Of a DNA stretch of 64,000 nucleotides, positions 1-8,000 are shown one piece after another. The stretch is taken from NCBI RefSeq assembly GCF_013282745.1, contig NZ_CP054044.1, positions 558,001 through 622,000 on the forward strand, given 5' to 3'. The notes beneath the pieces are model-generated. The model had not been told where the DNA came from, did not search any database, and saw only the letters and a list, made by a program, of their open reading frames with translations. Position numbers and translations under genes: made by a program. The DNA comes from Yersinia bercovieri ATCC 43970 (GTDB lineage Bacteria > Pseudomonadota > Gammaproteobacteria > Enterobacterales > Enterobacteriaceae). The stretch's first letter is position 1, and every line of letters starts with the position of its first letter.

Positions 1-1539
1 ATGCACCGCCCCGTTAGCATCAGCATCCATCGGGTTCAGTATTCCTGGATTAACCATTTCTGTAATAGTGGGGGCTGGCAAATTGTTATTTAATGGCAAT
101 AACATCAATTCTAAAGGATAAGATAATGAGATATCTTCACTCGTTTTGCCTGTTACCGTATAGGTAATAACCAAACTGCCCCCCGCCATCATAGTTATCT
201 TATCCTGGGCAATGGCTATAGTGAGTATTTTGCCTACTTCGGGTGCCGTAACCGGATGAGGCAGATTGAACAGATCAAAATATTCTCCCTCTGATGTAGT
301 GCCACTCACATATAGTGTCACTAGATCTTCGGCCACCAGATTGACATTTCTATCCAGTTGCACCAGGAAGTTATCTGTTGCCGGTACGTTGTTGAGGTCG
401 AGTATCCCAGATTTAGCTTGTGGCGCAGTAGGTGCGCCAAGTGTCGCAGAGTTACCATTGATGGTCAGATTGATTTTTTGGGATTTTTTACCATTCACGT
501 CATAATAGATGGTGACTGTTTCCCCCCCCATATTACGAATTTGTGAGAAAGGAATAATGAAAACATAGCCATACTTATGTTCAGAACCGGCAAGAGTATG
601 CACCATATCCGCGGGCAATAATTGTGCCCCGCTCCATTTTAAAGTGACTATATCACCTAATTTTATCCCGGTATAAACAGGGATAATTATATGAACATCT
701 TTTTGGTTCAATTTATCAATAGTAATAACACTATCGACAGCCTCTTGAGCATATGGAGCGGTAAAAATACTCTCTTCGAGATCAATGGAAACCATGGTAG
801 AAAGCGACCATAAAGACCAGTTATTTACAGTATCTCTTATTTCGTATCTTATTATTGCTTCGCTATAGTCCCCCGCCTTTTTAATTACACCCTCACTAAC
901 AGGAATGACGATAGGATTATTTAAATCAGACGCTTTTATCTCATATATAGAATCTTGAACTCCGGCCCAGCTTAATGTTACTTTGTCACCTATAGTCATA
1001 TTCTTGTAAGCTTTAATAGTAGCGAAAACATTACCAATGTTATCCTTATCCACGTTTTTCTGATTAACATCTGGGGCAAATAATGATTCATTTACATTAG
1101 GCGTAGCCGGATCAGTATCGAACCCTCCGGGTACTGTTGTTTTTACCAAAAATTCAGCAGACAGTGATTTTTCAACATTACCGCCTAAGGCGGTGGCAAG
1201 AGTATAAAATACCGTTGTATTCCCATCAACAATATCAAGCTGTGCAGTATCAACCAATATATCCTTGTAAGCGACTTTCTTATCATCAGCACTGATTATA
1301 TTGGGAGTAAAGGTAATATCTTGAGCATTATCTTCATCACCCGCCTTACTCCAAAATAAAGCGACTACGGTCCCCTGCTTCACCGCAGGAGTAAGGATTA
1401 TTCTAACCGTGAGATTACTGGTTGGATCAGAAAGAGTTGCCTTGTTTAGACCGGCAAAATTTTTCTGATCTACCATAATAGGTGCTAATGGTGCTTCATC
1501 AGCTCTATTTTCAAAAAATGATCTTAGCTTATTTTTCAT
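1..1539 (-). CDS. Large Ig-like repeat protein, 3' end outside window
   Basis: An open frame runs without a stop from ATG at 1539 to base 1, giving 513 visible residues. A GGAG Shine-Dalgarno (1549-1546) lies 6 nt before the ATG. The protein is made of beta-rich units that repeat the pattern GDxVTLxWxG followed about 20-40 residues later by an IxPxS/IIPFS strand and a YxVNGK or RYEIRD strand, as in bacterial Ig-like surface-protein repeats. The N-terminus (MKNKLRSFFENRADEAP) is hydrophilic and shows no Sec signal peptide or lipobox. I do not recognise the exact family. A cytoplasmic repeat protein, or an effector or adhesin exported by a non-Sec route, are both possible. It diverges from the LuxR-type gene across a 584-nt spacer with two TTATC-N4-GATAA palindromes. 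Confidence 0.6.
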   Translation of the reverse strand, partial: MKNKLRSFFENRADEAPLAPIMVDQKNFAGLNKATLSDPTSNLTVRIILTPAVKQGTVVALFWSKAGDEDNAQDITFTPNIISADDKKVAYKDILVDTAQLDIVDGNTTVFYTLATALGGNVEKSLSAEFLVKTTVPGGFDTDPATPNVNESLFAPDVNQKNVDKDNIGNVFATIKAYKNMTIGDKVTLSWAGVQDSIYEIKASDLNNPIVIPVSEGVIKKAGDYSEAIIRYEIRDTVNNWSLWSLSTMVSIDLEESIFTAPYAQEAVDSVITIDKLNQKDVHIIIPVYTGIKLGDIVTLKWSGAQLLPADMVHTLAGSEHKYGYVFIIPFSQIRNMGGETVTIYYDVNGKKSQKINLTINGNSATLGAPTAPQAKSGILDLNNVPATDNFLVQLDRNVNLVAEDLVTLYVSGTTSEGEYFDLFNLPHPVTAPEVGKILTIAIAQDKITMMAGGSLVITYTVTGKTSEDISLSYPLELMLLPLNNNLPAPTITEMVNPGILNPMDADANGAVH

Positions 1540-1622
1540 TTTAATCTCCGACGTTCTTGGCCATTGTGGTATTGCAACATACATTTTAATCTGCAAAAAA
1601 AATAATCATCAAATGATATTAA

Positions 1623-1638
1623 GTTATCAACTGATAAT
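1623..1638. promoter_or_regulatory. TTATC-N4-GATAA palindrome, candidate operator
   Basis: GTTATCAACTGATAAT lies about 85 nt upstream of the repeat-protein start. The same core, GTTATC-N4-GATAAC, occurs at 1795-1810 and at 35450-35465. Dyad symmetry, size and placement suit a dimeric regulator site. The regulator is unknown; the adjacent LuxR-type protein is the obvious candidate, but that is inference. Confidence 0.35.
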
Positions 1639-1783
1639 GAAAAATCACTAAATTATAATGGAACACAGATTATCTAAATAACTCCAATACATAGCCTTAG
1701 CATAGAGTTTTCATTACTCTACATTGACTATTCCTCATAAAAAAATAAAAACCCACAGAATGACCACCTTTAGTTAAAAAACC

Positions 1784-1821
1784 AATAAAATATAGTTATC
1801 GGTTGATAACTATATTTTATT
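1784..1821. repeat. Perfect 17-bp inverted repeat with 4-nt loop
   Basis: The arms AATAAAATATAGTTATC (1784-1800) and GATAACTATATTTTATT (1805-1821) are exact reverse complements around GGTT. The centre is the GTTATC-N4-GATAAC motif also seen at 1623 and 35450. It is AT-rich and has no T-run immediately outside the stem, so an operator or cruciform is more likely than an intrinsic terminator. Confidence 0.7.
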
Positions 1822-2054
1822 AGACAGCTATTAATTAATGAATCTAATATAATTAAAATACCTACACAGAAGGCATGATGAGACATCCTGGATGCGACAG
1901 GTTCTTGATTGACTCACTGAGTTATCTTATTTTATGCCTTTGTCAGCATCGGTGATGGTGTTTACTGGTACAATCAGTGCCCTATCGCCATCTCATTAAA
2001 TAATGATAAGAACAGTAAATATGATAAATATCAATAAAGTTGTTATTTATAAAA

Positions 2055-2083
2055 TGAAATGAGAAAAAAAATAACGGTATAAT
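2055..2083 (+). promoter_or_regulatory. Possible sigma-70 promoter of the luxR-type gene
   Basis: A perfect TATAAT at 2078-2083 is preceded 17 nt upstream by a poor -35 (TGAAAT, 2055-2060). It lies 41 nt before the ATG at 2124. The weak -35 would fit an activated promoter. The region is AT-rich, so a chance match is possible. Confidence 0.35.
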
Positions 2084-2123
2084 CTCATTATGCCTACCAG
2101 CAGTAACTCTTGGAATAAAGCAA

Positions 2124-2840
2124 ATGCTTATATCAAAATATAATCCAGAGTCCTTTAATAGAATTGATGTATCAGAGGAAACTCTACAACAAATAAGTAA
2201 TTACATAACATTAAATACGGGATTTTCATTCTTTTCTTTTGTGATAAGAGAAATATACCCGATAACGGAATCACGTATATATACATTTGATAATTATAAT
2301 GACTCATGGAGAACGCTATATGAGAAAAATAAATTATGGAAAATAGATCCCGTGATTTTTTACAAACCAATGCCACAACTAGAATATGCGGTCTGGGATA
2401 GTCTTTTTTTCAAAGGACATGAAGAGATCTGGGCCTATGGTGTAGAGTATGGTTACCAGAGTGGTATTACATTTGGCATGCCACTCCCACAGGGTTACCA
2501 TAGCATTCTATCACTTTCAAATATGAGTCACTCAATAACGCCAAAAGAAATATCACTCGCACAATCCTATTTTTCAAAAATCTGTGTGAAAATAATAAAC
2601 TCAATAATTCTGAACGCTGAAAGCCCGATAACATTCAACAAAAACAATATCACCTTAACCAAACGGGAATTAATGATACTTATGTTTAGTGTTGATGGAA
2701 TGACTTCTCATGAAATAGCAGGTAAAATATTCATATCAAAAAGCACCGTCGATTTTCATATGTTAAATATTATAAAAAAACTCAACTGCAAAAATAAATT
2801 CCAGGCCATTTCAAAAGCACTGATCATGGGATTGATATAA
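2124..2840 (+). CDS. LuxR-family quorum-sensing regulator (solo)
   Basis: 238 aa, the usual LuxR size. The N-terminal half has the six hallmark acyl-homoserine-lactone pocket residues in order: W and Y in SWRTLY, D and P in KIDPV, W in AVWDS and G in GYQSG. The C-terminal 60 residues are a GerE/LuxR helix-turn-helix (LTKRELMILMFSVDGMTSHE, then the STVDFHMLNI recognition helix), with the conserved E, L and G. Such proteins bind AHLs and control transcription from palindromic sites. No luxI homologue is encoded in the window, whereas yenI/ypsI-type systems have a convergent partner, so this looks like a LuxR solo unless a synthase lies elsewhere. Its position between a repeat-protein gene and the T6SS accessory genes suggests local control. 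Confidence 0.85.
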   Translation: MLISKYNPESFNRIDVSEETLQQISNYITLNTGFSFFSFVIREIYPITESRIYTFDNYNDSWRTLYEKNKLWKIDPVIFYKPMPQLEYAVWDSLFFKGHEEIWAYGVEYGYQSGITFGMPLPQGYHSILSLSNMSHSITPKEISLAQSYFSKICVKIINSIILNAESPITFNKNNITLTKRELMILMFSVDGMTSHEIAGKIFISKSTVDFHMLNIIKKLNCKNKFQAISKALIMGLI

Positions 2841-2910
2841 ACACACCTTCGCATTTATCACTCTTAACTTGACACTTACAGCCCCCAGTTAATATTCTAA
2901 AAGCCCAAGT

Positions 2911-2940
2911 TACAGCATGATGTAATATTATCATGCTGTA
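2911..2940. repeat. 11-bp inverted repeat in the leader of the DUF930-like gene
   Basis: TACAGCATGAT (2911-2921) and ATCATGCTGTA (2930-2940) are exact reverse complements with an 8-nt loop. The repeat sits between luxR and the next gene, 14 nt before its AGGAG site. No T-run follows, so it is either a weak luxR terminator or a site or structure affecting the downstream gene. Confidence 0.5.
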
Positions 2941-2964
2941 CTTATACATATACAGGAGATATTA

Positions 2965-3384
2965 ATGCGACTACCTGTTAAGCATAACATTTGGTTATTA
3001 CTATTATTTGTCAATCAACTCATTGCCTCAGAACCTCCACCTTTAACAGCAGGTATTCAAACTCGAATCGATGTCGCTATCAGTCAGCTTTATCGTGCAG
3101 AAGAGCGACAAATCGCTATTCGGTGGGATAATGCAAAAAAAGTATCTGAATTTATCTGTAGACCCGCGGCCCTCGCTGAAATACAAAGCAAAGACTTTCT
3201 AAAAGCCGATCGGGTTTTTCTTGGTGATAATAACCAAGATAGCTTGAGCCTAACAGGACAATATCATCTTACCGGCAGTGGTGAGGTGCGAGCCGATAAT
3301 ATTTGGCATGATTTTACTTTCCAATGCGATATCGATCCCGTAAAAGGGATTGTAACCTACTTCAACATCATCCTTTTGCCCTAA
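2965..3384 (+). CDS. Exported DUF930-like protein
   Basis: 139 aa with a signal peptide of about 22 residues (hydrophobic WLLLLFV core, cleavage near IAS-E). AGGAG at 2954-2958 lies 6 nt before the ATG. The mature part has the DUF930 pattern: one Cys followed by AALAEIQ, a central variable stretch, then GEVRADNIWHDFTFQC with a second Cys and a closing beta strand. The two cysteines could form a disulphide in the periplasm. Function is unknown. It ends convergent with the DUF3761 gene, and a hairpin lies between them. Confidence 0.55.
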   Translation: MRLPVKHNIWLLLLFVNQLIASEPPPLTAGIQTRIDVAISQLYRAEERQIAIRWDNAKKVSEFICRPAALAEIQSKDFLKADRVFLGDNNQDSLSLTGQYHLTGSGEVRADNIWHDFTFQCDIDPVKGIVTYFNIILLP

Positions 3385-3397
3385 ACGACGTCAATAC

Positions 3398-3448
3398 ACA
3401 TAGCATGCCAGGGTCAACAATATTTCTGTCATGCTATGTCATAATAAT
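3398..3448. terminator. Hairpin between convergent genes
   Basis: ACATAGCATG (3398-3407) pairs exactly with CATGCTATGT (3430-3439), and a T-rich stretch follows on the plus strand. It lies just after the stop of the plus-strand gene (3384) and just before the 3' end of the minus-strand gene (3458), so it could terminate the plus-strand transcript. The 22-nt loop is long. Confidence 0.4.
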
Positions 3449-3457
3449 TTTTCCGCG

Positions 3458-4012
3458 CTATTGCTGTAACCAACTATCCACGCCCTTATGGCGGGAGCAA
3501 GCTCCACTATGCTGTTGGCTATAACTATAAGTACCATCCTGACAACGCGCAGTGGCACCTGATGGAATATTGCCTGACGCTGGCGATGTAGCCACACGAG
3601 GAACAGATGGTGTCGATGCCGTTGGCTTCACTGTTGCCGGCAGTGGGGTCGCGGGAGTCGTTGGCTTCACTGTTACTGGCGGTGGAATAGCGGGAGTCGT
3701 TGGCTTCACTGTTATCGGCGGTGGAATAGCGGGAGTCGTTTCTGCCGAGAACACAGAAGAGTGAGATTTACGTGTTGATGCAGGTACTTTCACTGTTGCT
3801 GGCAATCCCGAGACTTCCGCTTCACTCGCATTGGTTCGTGGTTTGCGTGGCGATTTTACTGTGGGCTTAATACCATTAGGATCTTGAACTAAATTCGCTG
3901 CCGATGCCGGATCGACTGCTGCAGTAGCTTTAGTCTGAGCGGCATTAACCGGGCCGATAATAAGTACTGTAGACAACAAAACCAAGATAGATAACATTCT
4001 GTTTATACACAT
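3458..4012 (-). CDS. Exported Pro/Thr-repeat protein with DUF3761 tail
   Basis: About 184 aa from the second in-frame ATG (4012). AGGAG (4023-4019) abuts the first ATG at 4018 but is 6 nt from the second, so I prefer 4012. It has a signal peptide (MLSILVLLSTVLIIG, cleavage near VNA-A). The middle has three 13-residue units of the form PAIPPPxTVKPTT. The C-terminal 35 residues match DUF3761: a GATARCQDGTYSYS motif, a second Cys in GACSRH, and a GVDSWL end. The repeats look like a flexible periplasmic or cell-surface spacer. Function is unknown. It sits at the end of the vgrG-side gene group on the minus strand. Confidence 0.7.
   Translation of the reverse strand: MCINRMLSILVLLSTVLIIGPVNAAQTKATAAVDPASAANLVQDPNGIKPTVKSPRKPRTNASEAEVSGLPATVKVPASTRKSHSSVFSAETTPAIPPPITVKPTTPAIPPPVTVKPTTPATPLPATVKPTASTPSVPRVATSPASGNIPSGATARCQDGTYSYSQQHSGACSRHKGVDSWLQQ
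3621..3737 (-). repeat. Three tandem 39-bp units inside the DUF3761 gene
   Basis: Units at 3621-3659, 3660-3698 and 3699-3737 each begin GTTGGCTTCACTGTT (plus strand) and end GCGGGAGTC. Units 2 and 3 are almost identical and unit 1 is more diverged. They encode the PAIPPPxTVKPTT repeats. Unit number could vary between strains without breaking the frame. Confidence 0.85.
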
Positions 4013-4052
4013 AAACATCTCCTGACAAGGTTTTCAATTACGTGGTTTTCAA

Positions 4053-4439
4053 TTACGTGCGTTTGAAAAAACGTAATATCACATTCAAAACCCCTGATTT
4101 AGCAATAGATCCATTACCAGGAATTTGGGCCATTAACGCAGGTAAAGATCGACTCAGCATAGCGGTGGTAGCCTGTGGATCAATGCCTAATTGCGTCGCC
4201 AATCGACCTATCTCTTCCTGACCAAATACCTGCTGTATATGTCCATCGGATATTATTGGCTGTCCATTCTGCCCGCCGACATCCTTAACAATATCTCCGA
4301 GTCCATTCTGATTGAATTTTTCGGTAATTCCTTTCACTCCGCCATGTAATTCAACCCAGCTGACGATATTTTGTATACTCAAATTCCCTGTTTGCGGGTC
4401 CGCGGAAAGCAGCTCACTCAATAAATTACTGTCACCCAT
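4053..4439 (-). CDS. YidB-like DUF937 protein
   Basis: 128 aa. AGGAGG lies 4 nt before the ATG. It has the YidB/DUF937 pattern: an N-terminal helix, LVSWVELHGGVKGI-like helices with GLGDIVKDVGGQNGQPI, then the segment ending VFGQEEIGRLATQLGIDP and a closing LSRSLPALMAQIPGNG. Members are small helical proteins of unknown function. No signal peptide is present. It lies 30-40 nt upstream of the DUF3761 gene on the same strand and is likely co-transcribed with it. Confidence 0.75.
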   Translation of the reverse strand: MGDSNLLSELLSADPQTGNLSIQNIVSWVELHGGVKGITEKFNQNGLGDIVKDVGGQNGQPIISDGHIQQVFGQEEIGRLATQLGIDPQATTAMLSRSLPALMAQIPGNGSIAKSGVLNVILRFFKRT

Positions 4440-4691
4440 ACATCCTCCTGCCTATAGGTGCCGCCAGCAGATATATCCTCACTGTGCAGCTTGATACACT
4501 CAAAATCACGCTATAAACGGAAGGTAAACGATGTCAATAAGTTGAATGCAGGCATTCCGAGGGGATATTTCGCCACCCTACCCGGCAGCATTCTCAGTGC
4601 TAACCTACAAGATGAGATGGTGACTGACAGAATATTGATTAGCCAAGACACCGCTTGGCCTCAACCACAAATAAATAAGGCAGGTATCAGC

Positions 4692-5168
4692 TCAATCTCC
4701 GCTGATAAAATCAAATACCAGCACCCCCTGCTTTTTCGCCAAAAATGGGCCTACCTGATTTTTGAAGTTTTGGTGTGCTGCATCATAAAATGTGGGCGAG
4801 GTAACCACGGGAGTACCCACGTAATAATTGCGATCCCCTTGAGAGCGGAAGGTCACGATAAATCCTTGTTCAAAGCCCCCTGCAACCCCCTCACCACTCG
4901 CTTGCTTACCTGTGGTTATCGAGACGATATAAGGTTTACCTTCTCGCAGTGCCAAATGTTGCAACGCCAGAAAATCTTCCATCAGTTGACGTCGTTTATC
5001 TGGGCTGACAAATTCAGCGTAACGGAATAATACAATGTGCTTAACCTCACCCGGCTTATAATCTCCTCGAGTAAATACCGCATTGCCCACCGCCTGTCGC
5101 TCACGGATCAATATGGCCTGCTTCGTTACCGGCGCAGCATTTTGTACTTCAACTGGCTGAAAATCCAT
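4692..5168 (-). CDS. Dabb (stress-responsive alpha/beta barrel) family protein
   Basis: 158 aa. The segment GEVKHIVLFRYAEFVSPDKR followed by LALREGKPYIVSITTGKQ and the C-terminal HQNFKNQVGPFL with a terminal hydrophobic strand fits the Dabb/ferredoxin-like dimeric barrel fold. An extra N-terminal stretch of about 35 residues precedes the barrel. It is encoded between the vgrG C-terminal part and the DUF937 gene on the same strand. Linkage to vgrG raises the possibility of a T6SS accessory role, but nothing in the sequence shows toxicity. A 250-nt gap without a convincing gene separates it from the DUF937 gene. Confidence 0.65.
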   Translation of the reverse strand: MDFQPVEVQNAAPVTKQAILIRERQAVGNAVFTRGDYKPGEVKHIVLFRYAEFVSPDKRRQLMEDFLALQHLALREGKPYIVSITTGKQASGEGVAGGFEQGFIVTFRSQGDRNYYVGTPVVTSPTFYDAAHQNFKNQVGPFLAKKQGVLVFDFISGD

Positions 5169-5241
5169 ATCACATCCTATATAGAGATTTATAAAGTCTT
5201 TTATGCGGTGTTCAATAACAGTTCGTTTATTTTCACCGACA

Positions 5242-5811
5242 TCAGTTAATAGAAAATAGTGCAGTTTGAATCAAGCGGTGCACACCGGTCTCCGTTTTGC
5301 TTTGGGTATACTCATATTCTTGCCCTTTGCGTTTATATCCCATTTTTGTGTAAGATATATTCACATCATTTATTGCAGTATTATTTTTCGTATAGGAGAT
5401 ACTCTGTGCCGTGGTGGTAAGACTCTGCCCTACCATTGATTTGCTTGTCCCTTTCAGATCCTGAGATGACCCAACAATAGAACTGGAACTGCCGGTAATA
5501 CTCTCTGTGTGACCAGCAATCGTCAAGCTTGACGCGGGAGCTTGCATATTAAGTTTAACACCGCTGTTAATGGTAATAGCCAGTGGCGAACTAATAGTAA
5601 TCCCCCCCAGAACATTTTCATCCCAACTGCCGGTGATACTGCGCTTTACATTCCCTTTGATATCCTCAGTTAAATTCCCTGTGATATCGATATTTACATT
5701 CCCTTTGATCTCCTGATGTTTATTGCCATCGGTTCGGTGTTGCATATTGCCCTGAATATGGATGTCCTGATCTTTTTCAGCTGAAATCTTCATATCACGT
5801 TCAGAGTGCAA
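5242..5811 (-). CDS. vgrG: VgrG C-terminal beta-helix part, out of frame with the N-terminal part
   Basis: 189 codons continuing the VgrG reading after a one-base slip. It begins at the usual VgrG transition (HSERDMKISAEKDQDIHIQG), then shows the repetitive gp5-like beta-helix (short GNxxxxITGN units) and an SSL-rich tail. No separate effector domain is fused at the end. The nominal first codon is TTG with no Shine-Dalgarno. It overlaps the N-terminal part at 5790-5811. Restoring one G in the G7 run at 5823-5829 would join both parts into about 684 aa, the normal VgrG length. Confidence 0.75.
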   Translation of the reverse strand: MHSERDMKISAEKDQDIHIQGNMQHRTDGNKHQEIKGNVNIDITGNLTEDIKGNVKRSITGSWDENVLGGITISSPLAITINSGVKLNMQAPASSLTIAGHTESITGSSSSIVGSSQDLKGTSKSMVGQSLTTTAQSISYTKNNTAINDVNISYTKMGYKRKGQEYEYTQSKTETGVHRLIQTALFSIN

Positions 5812-7295
5812 AGCGACTGACTCCCCCCCAGTGCATCATCAATCAGCAAATAACTGGACTTATCTGCAGAACCGCCTTTACTGCGAGTCATTATTCCCAT
5901 GCGGGTTGCATCCTGGGGCAGATTAAGCGGCGGCTGATTGTCTTCATTATAAACTCGGCCAATAATCATTGGGCGGTCAGGGTCCCCATTAATAAAATCA
6001 ACAATGACCTCTTCCCCTACTCGTGGTACTTGCACTGCACCATATTTCCATCCTGCCCATTGACTGGATACGCGGATCCAGCAAGAGCTGCTGTCATCCC
6101 CCTTTCCATAGCGGTCCCAACGAAAATGTACTTTTACTCGCCCATAGCGATCAGCCCAAATAGTCTCATTAGCGGGTCCGGTCACCACCGCTGTTTGCGG
6201 CCCAAAGGTACGTGGCCATAGGGTTTCACACGTGGGATGCCAAACAGTTGATGCAGGTACGACACTGAAAATGGTGCCGGATTGAGCAGAGATGAAATCT
6301 GCCGAGACATCCCCACTTTGCTGATAATCACACTCGATGCTCACCACCAGATAGGTTTTACTCCCAGAATTCCCACCATGATCCACTGAAATTCGTTGTC
6401 CTGGGACCATCGCGCCAGCACAAGCACGTGCTTGCCCTATAATCTGATATTGGCTCGCAGCAAATGCTTGTTGGCGCACTCGAGTATAAGTTTCACCATG
6501 TTTGCTATCGGTATAATGCCCTGCCCAATCAAAAATACTCACGGCTTCAGGGGCTTGAGAACCTGGGTTCTTTCTGGTCTGTAGCAGGCTGGCACGTGGT
6601 TTACGAAAATCATAATCATCGGTGCTATATAGCGCAGGGCCAATGATATCCTCTTCCCGCCAATCATAGATCCCAGCGACTTCATTACCCTTGTTATCTG
6701 CAGGAGTTAGCGCAAGTTTACTCACACCAGTAGCCTCATGTGCCTGCGGATGATCAGCAAGTACCATCACATGCTGATTGGACTCATGGCGGAAAAAGTA
6801 ATAAATGCCTTCATGTTCCATCAAACGGCTAATAAAGGAGAAATCACTCTCCTGATACTGCACACAGTACTCCCACTCACGGTAGGATTCTAATAATTTA
6901 CTTTCTAGTAATATATTGTGGCGATTGAGGAATTCCTGCACAATTTCTGGTACAGACTTTCCTTGCCAAATAGAGCAGTCGCGACCGCAACTTAAGTACC
7001 ATAATGCCGGTTGCAGGGTAAGATCGTAAATATAATAATCACCGCGAGTCGTTGCGTGAATTTGTCGTGATACTGAGGTGATAACGCCACTAATATACCT
7101 TGCGGGTTGCCCCTCATCTTCAATATAAACGGACAGCGGCGTCCCTAAAAGGTCACGCTGGTCAACTTCAGCGGAAGAATTCAATAATGTCAGATTATAT
7201 TTATAGAGTGTCGAAAGCGACTCACTACCGATTAAACGACTAAAAATCCATTCATCAGATAATTTTTTTGAGTTTAACTTGATCGTTCTTCGCAT
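5790..7295 (-). CDS. vgrG: T6SS spike protein VgrG, N-terminal part, frameshifted
   Basis: 501 aa: the gp27-like hub (FSRLIGSESLSTLYKYNLTL, LQPALWYLSCGRDCSIWQ, QYQESDFSFISRLMEHEGIY) followed by the gp5 OB-fold (DDSSSCWIRVSSQWAGWKYG, VPRVGEEVIVDFINGDPDRP). VgrG trimers tip the Hcp tube. The frame ends prematurely in CTLNVI because a G7 run (5823-5829, read as G on the minus strand) is one base short. One more G would continue into the C-terminal part at 5242-5811. The gene is divergent from the T6SS operon across a 705-nt spacer. The slip could be a sequencing error in a homopolymer, phase variation or a real mutation. Confidence 0.9.
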   Translation of the reverse strand: MRRTIKLNSKKLSDEWIFSRLIGSESLSTLYKYNLTLLNSSAEVDQRDLLGTPLSVYIEDEGQPARYISGVITSVSRQIHATTRGDYYIYDLTLQPALWYLSCGRDCSIWQGKSVPEIVQEFLNRHNILLESKLLESYREWEYCVQYQESDFSFISRLMEHEGIYYFFRHESNQHVMVLADHPQAHEATGVSKLALTPADNKGNEVAGIYDWREEDIIGPALYSTDDYDFRKPRASLLQTRKNPGSQAPEAVSIFDWAGHYTDSKHGETYTRVRQQAFAASQYQIIGQARACAGAMVPGQRISVDHGGNSGSKTYLVVSIECDYQQSGDVSADFISAQSGTIFSVVPASTVWHPTCETLWPRTFGPQTAVVTGPANETIWADRYGRVKVHFRWDRYGKGDDSSSCWIRVSSQWAGWKYGAVQVPRVGEEVIVDFINGDPDRPMIIGRVYNEDNQPPLNLPQDATRMGIMTRSKGGSADKSSYLLIDDALGGSQSLCTLNVI

Positions 7296-8000
7296 TAATT
7301 TCCACCACTCAGTTATCCATTTAACTTAATAAATATAATTTTTACATAGTGCTAACGGCAGCTCGCGATAGTCAAGAAAAAAATCAAACATATAATTAAT
7401 TCATTGAATTCAGCACCACATGTAAATATCAAATTAATTTGAATTTTCGCACAAATTAAAAATCAACTCATTGTTATATAGTTATTTTTTTATTTTTACA
7501 TATAAATTAGAAATCAGTGTACTTGTAACAAAAATAACAAAATGTAAAAATTAGTAATAAATAAAAAGTAATAATCACAATGGAGAAATATATATTTATC
7601 CCTTGACATCGATAACCTCGCATTATAACAATCCTATTCTGTGATTGTTTTTTATAATCATTATTATCAATGCAGGCATAACTCTGCCACTAGCATTGCA
7701 CCTATATTAATCGAGGCAAAAATATTGCAATCTCGTGCGGTAGCTATGGTGGAAAGTAACTTATAAATATTATTTAACTCATAATAAAGTCATGGGTTAA
7801 TACATAGAGCAATATATGGGTGAATAGATTTAACAACGTATCATTGGATTATTTTGGTGAAGCCATTTGACATCAGGATCAGTCACGCCTGTCAAAAATC
7901 GGTCACGTATATATCCTGGAAGTGTTCATTTCATTCATTTACAGCATATTAAAAATACTGCTAACAAATGAATTTTAGTCAAAATAACAGGATGTATTTG
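7296..8000. other. AT-rich divergent promoter region of the T6SS
   Basis: This 705-nt spacer between vgrG (-) and the T6SS operon (+) has no coding frame I trust. It contains a TTGACA (7603-7608) with a poorly spaced TATAAC, a Fur-box-like stretch at 7650-7668 (by eye 13 of 19 against GATAATGATAATCATTATC, minus-strand reading), and TGCCAC-N5-TTGCA (7685-7700), which differs from a sigma-54 element by one base in the critical GG. In DNA this AT-rich, each alone is weak. H-NS silencing is plausible. Confidence 0.5.
7650..7668 (-). promoter_or_regulatory. Weak Fur-box-like sequence
   Basis: Read on the minus strand it starts GATAAT and matches 13 of 19 positions of the classic Fur consensus by eye. 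It lies about 330 nt before the first T6SS start codon. Many AT-rich sequences reach this score, so it is only a pointer to possible iron control. Confidence 0.2.

Larger units (their letters stand above)
1540..2123. other. Divergent intergenic region with palindromes
   Basis: This AT-rich 584-nt spacer separates the repeat-protein gene (-) from the LuxR-type gene (+). It holds a 16-nt near-palindrome at 1623-1638 and a 38-nt perfect inverted repeat at 1784-1821. I see no convincing open frame or RNA gene. Both divergent genes must be transcribed from here, so the palindromes are candidate operators. Confidence 0.6.

Noticed and set aside
4458-5030. 190-codon plus-strand frame
   Set aside because: It lies opposite the Dabb gene and the gap beside it, has no Shine-Dalgarno and shows no protein-like conserved pattern; the minus-strand gene explains the open frame.
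7603-7629. TTGACA with TATAAC as a sigma-70 promoter
   Set aside because: The spacer is only 15 nt, shorter than the usual 16-18, and the site is nearly 400 nt from the first gene.
7685-7700. Sigma-54-like element TGCCAC-N5-TTGCA before the T6SS operon
   Set aside because: The spacing is right but the invariant GG is GC, and no sigma-54 activator gene is in the cluster.
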